Shown: positions 59,532 to 64,000 of the stretch, one piece after another
Layout: every line of letters begins with the position of its first letter
How positions within the stretch are numbered: the stretch's first letter is position 1
Assembly (NCBI GenBank): GCA_013368315.1
Contig: JAACJM010000115.1
Location: 206,846 to 270,845 of the forward strand
DNA: 64,000 nucleotides
Origin: Tetrapyrgos nigripes
Taxonomy: Eukaryota; Basidiomycota; Agaricomycetes; Agaricales; Campanellaceae
Direction of reading: 5' to 3'
Position numbers and translations under genes: made by a program
Notes under the pieces: model-generated
Database searches by the model: none
The model's input: only the letters and a program-made list of their open reading frames with translations
What the model was told of the DNA's origin: nothing

Positions 59532-60220
59532 ATATTGACAATCTCGCTTTGCAGTACATCGAGATTTGCGTTGTCGACTTCCTCAAGAGTGTATTGAGTA
59601 TACTGATTGATAAGATACTCATATCTGGGAGGAAGTTTGGAAATGATGAACATGACGATGAGGAAGTTGGCGACTTTTGTAACGGAAGTGGTTGAGGTGC
59701 CATCAGTGGGGATACCATAGGCACTGACCCTATCGAAGTGCATGCGAATAAGTTCGATCGCAGCGCTAGGATTGGCGTCGTTGGGAATAGTGATGGAGGT
59801 AGCACGTTTGAAATCCGTGTAGATTGCGGAAACACCAGGTTTCCCATAGGTCTTCTTGAGAAAGTCCCAAATTTCTTTGGCGGTAGTCATTCCAAGCGTT
59901 TTCTGACGAACGGGAGGAGAAAGACGAAGTTTGATAGACCCCATGGCCTTATCGTTCTTCTCATCCCAGTCAGCCTGTTTCTTTTGAGCCGCCGTGATAG
60001 CCTCAGATTGAGCCGCCGCGTCTTCAGCAGATAGAGGAGAAGCGGTACTCACTTCGGCATCATCGGGGCGATCAGATCTAAGGACAGAACTAAGTCCAGT
60101 AGCCTGCAACCAGGCGACAAGGATGTCAGCCCAGATGTTGAAATCAACACCGGCGAAGACGGGGACAGTAGTCATCAGGATGTTGGAGGACATTTTTTTG
60201 ATAATATCTGGGGAAGTCAA
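59234..60220 (-). CDS. copia Gag (UBN2/DUF4219-like), first frame
   Basis: The ATG at 60220 opens MTSPDIIKKMSSNIL. The Gag core follows the UBN2 pattern: FNIWADILVAWLQATGL, KEIWDFLKKTYGKPG, FKRATSITIPNDANPS and FLIVMFIISKLPPRYEYLIN. Coding features move to the next frame (59531 on) near residue 225-235, after NIWESRQEHS. This frame stays open to 59234 but its tail no longer looks like Gag. Joining needs a -1 (or +2) shift in the short overlap. I saw no textbook slippery heptamer there, so either programmed shifting by another signal or a mutation is possible. Confidence 0.88.
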   Translation of the reverse strand: MTSPDIIKKMSSNILMTTVPVFAGVDFNIWADILVAWLQATGLSSVLRSDRPDDAEVSTASPLSAEDAAAQSEAITAAQKKQADWDEKNDKAMGSIKLRLSPPVRQKTLGMTTAKEIWDFLKKTYGKPGVSAIYTDFKRATSITIPNDANPSAAIELIRMHFDRVSAYGIPTDGTSTTSVTKVANFLIVMFIISKLPPRYEYLINQYTQYTLEEVDNANLDVLQSEIVNIWESRQEHSRGLLEKPMPTVFQLSSERTVILVSNSSSSSALVAAAAALTEPVAPMGITRERARERAKEKPISVVEVELGSLNKPRDKAKHISLMVICLP

Positions 60221-60510
60221 CTGTCAGCATTTATCCATATATAGAATAAGAAGGCAGCATTAAATGCGCCATGCGAAAGTGAAGAGAGGCAGCGATGAAC
60301 GCGCCATGACAGTGACTACTCCCCTAGATTGTCAACAACTGCAGCTGGACATAGGTCCTGCGCTGTTGGACATATCGTCAAACCATGAAAGGCGACGCAG
60401 GCTGCCACAAGGGCGCCACAGGCAGCCATGAAGGCGCCATCCAGGTAGTATGCGAAGTCTATGGTTTGCAGCCATTGAAGGCGCTCCCAAGGGCCTTCGG
60501 GCCCATAACC
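60221..60510 (-). other. copia untranslated leader with repeated GCAGC/GGCGCC words
   Basis: The leader between 5' LTR and Gag holds at least five variants of GCAGC...TGAAGGCGCC (at roughly 60252, 60289, 60388, 60420 and 60470), some overlapping inverted partners. GGTTATGGGCCCG adjoining the LTR is the candidate primer-binding site. Packaging or translation control signals would be expected here. Confidence 0.6.
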
Positions 60511-60879
60511 TGTTAAGCAGGCATGGTACGGCTTGTACACTACTAAACGCAGTGGCAACTACGCTACTTACCTGGGGATAAGAGTTAGCTTGTTAGGCTT
60601 GTTAGAGGCTTGTTGAGCGATGAGGGTTAAGTGTAAAACTTGTTATTTGGAGGACTATCTACAAGTCCTTATATACCTTTTAGGAGGTACAAATACATGT
60701 AAACTAATACTAGAGTAACAATAAGATTCTATTGTACTGGATAGAACAATGCTGGTTTCGTACACTATTGTAGTACTACACTTTATTGTCTATATAATCT
60801 TATTGTTCTATATATAACTACTACTATTGTTCTACATAGAATATGTTGATGGCTGTAACTGAATGCGCCAAATTCAACA
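60511..60879 (-). repeat. copia 5' LTR (369 bp)
   Basis: It is identical by eye to the 3' LTR apart from one extra A. On the minus strand it starts TGTTGAATTTGG at 60879 and ends GCTTAACA at 60511. Confidence 0.92.
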
Positions 60880-61921
60880 CTCAAGGCTGGAAGTACAACA
60901 AGTCTCGTTTCCGGTTCCGGTTCGAGGTGAGAAATATGTATGGTTTTTCTTGATCTTCAGCCAGGTGGATAATAGTGCAATAATCAGCTTGTACTTAGGA
61001 TCACTTTGCGATTGGGGATTCTGAGGCCATCACGGAACTGGGACAAACATGGTAAACCACACCATCGATGGTATATGCTTGCCATCGTACTCCATAACAT
61101 GGCACCCCGATGACAATTGCATACCATCCACTGCCATCTTCAAACCATGATGGTCTTTGCATGGCCAGCATATGCCATGCATGGCAATGTTCGTCCCAAT
61201 TCCGTGATGCGCCTATAAGGGGAATACGTCCGTTGGTCAGTACTTCAGTACTAGCCACAAGGCTCTAGCACTAGCCCATAATTTATCAGTCAGCAGATCT
61301 TGAGCAAATCCCACCAGGAGATGACGGAACATGTCCAATTAAGCGTCATGTCATTGACACTTGATAGCAGTACGACCCAAACAAAAAAAAAAAAAGAAGC
61401 GGATTTTACCATCCCGAGCAAGGAGTAAGCATATTGGAGACCCCTCTGATAGGATCCTCATATTTCTGGAGGACAATAGGCCTTGGAGGATGAAAATACG
61501 GAGCGTTGACCGTCAACATGGCAGTCAGCACGGCGGGACGCTAGCTTGGCAGTCAACTGGCAGCCTGCATGTTGATCTGCCAAATATGGGATATTGGTAA
61601 GCAGCCGCAGGTCTGATTTCCGACTTGTTTTTCTATCCTCGAACAGCCTGACACTGTTTCATTTTCTGTACTAGTCCTTAGAAGGCTCAAAGACTTATAA
61701 ATTTGGAGAAACTCGGCATATCCGGTAATCATGGATATGTTTAGGTTCGACGCGTATCTTGTCATCATGAATATGTTTTCGAAACTTTGAATGGAGATTT
61801 GACGCGTACCGACATATTCTTGTCATACTCTCTGTCAGAAAATCCAAGCCCTCCCTCCGCTGCTTACCCGCCACTCTTATAACCACTCCACTGTTTCCAG
61901 TATGATCCCCATCTCCTCTTC
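60880..61921. other. intergenic region containing a small hairpin element
   Basis: No gene is supported between the copia element and the transporter. The hairpin at 61028 is listed separately. The open frame at 61001-61258 (minus) is simply the sequence of that hairpin. A (CAT)-flavoured palindromic block lies at 61725-61800. Confidence 0.45.
61028..61209. mobile_element. 182-bp palindromic MITE-like element
   Basis: Its two halves are reverse complements with moderate divergence. Ends are CATCACGGAACTGGGACAAA and the complement of CATCACGGAATTGGGACGAA. Inner words such as ATGGTATGC and GCATACCAT are also mirrored. No clear target-site duplication was seen, only GC or CGC at the edges. Confidence 0.7.
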
Positions 61922-64000
61922 ATGCCTTCCAGGACTGTCCATCATGACGAAGAATCTCCCCTTCTTCCTCGTCGACGTCCAACACCCCTCCCAATAACCC
62001 GCCTCATAACAGTCCTCCTCATCCGTCTCGCAGAACCTATCGCGTTTTGTCAAATATTCCCGTATATCAACGAGTTTATAGCATACCTCAATGTTACCGA
62101 TGATCCTTCGCAGATTGGGTTTTATAGCGGACTTGTTGTGAGTACGACGCGTCGCGTTTACTACTTGTGATTTTATTGACGGTAATCCAGGAATCCACAT
62201 TCGCTTTAACGCAGTTGTTCTCGTTGTATACTTGTGCGCGTGTATCAGGTAGGTATCCCAACCCAGCTTCGAAGCCTTCATGTTCAACGCTCAACAATCA
62301 ACACCTCCCTCCCTTCTCCTCAGACTCAATCGGCCGCAAACCTGTCATCATGGCTGGAACCCTTGGTGTCGGTCTCTCCACCGTCCTCTTCGGCCTCTCC
62401 ACCTCTCTCCCCTCTCTACTCATCTCTCGAGCCTTTAGCGGTCTCTGCGCAGGTTCAGCAGCCGTTGTACACGCTGTACTTGGTGAGATTACCGACGAGA
62501 CCAACCAAGCAAAGGTGTTTCCGATGTATGGGTTGGTTTGGCCTTTGGGGTCGATTGTTGGGTAAGTAATTATCATTATTTCTCCTCTAAATCTAAAGTC
62601 TCGTTGCAATGACTCACCGCTCACCTTACTTACGTTTCCTTGTCTTTGTCTTTGTCTCCAGCCCCCTAATAGGCGGTTCCCTCTCCCAACCAGCACAAAA
62701 ATGGCCAGCGCTTTTCAAAACACGATATTCGATGATCATCCCTACTTTTTACCCTGCGCCGTAGCGGGGTTTGTTTCCCTGTATGGGCTGGTTCTTGCTT
62801 GGTTGTGTCTTGAGGAAGTGAGTGTAGATTTGAAGTGAAAAGTACTTTTTTTCTCAATTTGAATATATTTTTGGTTTTTCGTAGACTCTCCCTAGTAAAG
62901 TCAAATCCAAACCCAACTCGAACGCGAACGCTGCGTCCGCGGGACAAACCCGTGCACCAGTCCAAGCTCAAGCCAATGCCATTCCCAAGAAATTCTCCAC
63001 TGGTCCCGTTGACCATGACGGTTACCACGATTCCTACTCGGACAACTGGGATCCCAATGATTCTGGCACTGACGACGAATATTCTACAACCTCTTCTCGG
63101 TCCACGACTGATTCAGATTCATTATCACCGCTACTCACCGACATAATAGACGCACCCCCCTCCCGATTCACATCTTCCTCGTCTACACTGACTCTAACCA
63201 ATCCCAATCCCACCCTTCATAAGCTAGTAGAAAAGGGTAAAAAGCCATCCCTCCTAACTCTCCTCCGCATCCCCATCATCCGTTCCTTATGCCTAAGTGG
63301 CTTCGCGCTCGAGACGAACGGGATCGCATTTAGTGTGTTGTTTGTGTTATTTTCGTATACGCCTGTGCATCCTTCATCTTCGTCTTCTTTTTCTGGCGGC
63401 GGCGGGAGGTGGCGGCCTCGGTCTCCCCCAACCTCCATCGGGTACGCCCTCGCCATAAGCGGTATCATATCCATTGTTATCCAAATTTCCTACTCCCATG
63501 GTTGTTGATGAGATGGAAAGCCGAAGTGGTGTATCATTTTAGTAATAAACTATGGGTGTTGGCTTGGGTTGGGCTGGGGCGTTGGGTGGGATTGCGAAGA
63601 TGGGGTGGAGAGATATGGATACGTTTGGGGATGGGAACAAGATCCCGAGTTCGTGTCCTCCTGTGGATTGGAATTGGGATTGTCCTTGCTATAAAGACTA
63701 GCAGGCTTGGGATACGGAGTTAGTATGATTCTTGTGAGGAATCATACACCCGATAATGAATTGTTGGGGACCATGAATGGTGAGTGTATTTTTTCTAGTT
63801 CCTTTTTCGATAATTTTTTTTTGCGAGTTGCGAGTTGACATGATTTGTTTGAAAACGAATAGGTCTTGTCCAGAGCTTTATGTGTACTGCGCGTATGGTT
63901 ACGCCTGCGATTGTTAGGTGCGTTTGTCCTCTTTTTCCGTCTTTTTCTACCAGCCTCATCGTCTCCAAATCACTACAGCTCCGCATTCGTCCTTTGCCAA
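61922..64000 (+). pseudogene. major facilitator superfamily transporter, frameshifted, continues past window end
   Basis: The exons give an MFS protein of the fungal family starting with DEESPLLPRR and ITRLITVLLIRLAEP. Exon 1 is 61922-62137 or so, followed by ESTFALTQLFSLYTCARV, then the signature DSIGRKPVIMAGTLGVGLST with RAFSGLCAGSAAVVHAVLGE. Next is LIGGSLSQPAQKWPALF. There the frame must shift by one base (about 62715) to continue as NTIFDDHPYFLPC. After a long Ser/Asp/Asn-rich loop (YSTTSSRSTTDSDSLSP) and helix 7 (IIRSLCLSGFALETNGIAFS), a second shift is needed near 63487 (to FLLPWLLMRWKAEVVYHFS) and a third near 63700 (to GLGYGVSMILVRNHTPD). The last visible exons (GLVQSFMCTARMVTPAIV, then SAFVLCQ) are in good order with clean splice sites. 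Three lesions in one gene, beside intact genes elsewhere, argue for a recent pseudogene; clustered assembly errors are the alternative. Confidence 0.82.

Larger units (their letters stand above)
53792..60879 (-). mobile_element. Ty1/copia retrotransposon, near full length (7.1 kb)
   Basis: Two near-identical LTRs (53792-54159 and 60511-60879) in direct orientation enclose a minus-strand gag-pol. The order is Gag, protease, integrase, reverse transcriptase, RNase H, the copia arrangement. A polypurine tract (AGCAAGGGGGAG) adjoins the 3' LTR. Adjoining the 5' LTR is GGTTATGGGCCCG, which resembles the complement of an initiator-Met tRNA anticodon arm, the priming mode known for Drosophila copia. 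The LTRs differ by one added A (GCCAAATTC versus GCCAATTC), and I saw no other difference by eye. Insertion therefore looks recent. The outer flanks (CCTAG left, CTCAA right) do not form a target-site duplication. Confidence 0.95.

Noticed and set aside
60925..60945. tRNA B-box-like GGTTCGAG
   Set aside because: No A box, acceptor stem or cloverleaf could be formed around it.
61001..61258. 85-codon minus ORF next to the transporter
   Set aside because: It coincides with the palindromic element at 61028-61209; its open frame follows from the repeat sequence and has no protein features.

Overview
This window is fungal and most likely from a mushroom-forming basidiomycete (Agaricomycetes). Genes are split by many short introns (mostly about 48-70 nt, with GTRNGT donors and YAG acceptors). 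The protein families fit that group: an Argonaute with an RGG-box N-terminus, a secreted GMC oxidoreductase of the aryl-alcohol-oxidase type, a SigF-like NTF2-like protein, and Ty3/gypsy families typical of Agaricomycetes. No bacterial-style operon, tRNA, rRNA or CRISPR array was seen.

Layout. (1) 1-15763 is an ordinary gene-rich arm. It holds a small three-exon hypothetical gene (minus), a 12-exon Argonaute gene (plus) followed by a strong hairpin, a five-exon SigF-like NTF2-like gene (plus), an 11-exon GMC oxidoreductase (minus), a broken TFIIS-like gene, and a divergent pair of related secreted cysteine-rich proteins. (2) 15764-53791 is a repeat graveyard with no convincing host gene. It contains two decayed Ty3/gypsy elements, a 1.67-kb long repeat here called 'X' (two full copies, two partial copies and one inverted copy), a chain of nested insertions, and several non-autonomous DNA elements. 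For four of these DNA elements I can read target-site duplications (TSDs) directly from the sequence. (3) 53792-60879 is a nearly complete Ty1/copia element on the minus strand, with near-identical LTRs and only two frame breaks. (4) 60880-64000 returns to single-copy-looking sequence with an MFS transporter gene that carries at least three frameshifts and runs off the window end.

How the parts relate. An intact slicer-type Argonaute (DEDD tetrad) lies about 10 kb from a dense array of silenced-looking transposons, and the first sequence after its stop codon is a long imperfect hairpin. That makes a hairpin small RNA, or an effect on the Argonaute transcript's own 3' end, testable hypotheses. 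Differences between the X copies appear rich in C/T and G/A transitions, as expected if cytosine methylation and deamination act on this repeat block. All exon borders were derived by hand from splice signals and reading frame; none comes from alignment or transcripts.
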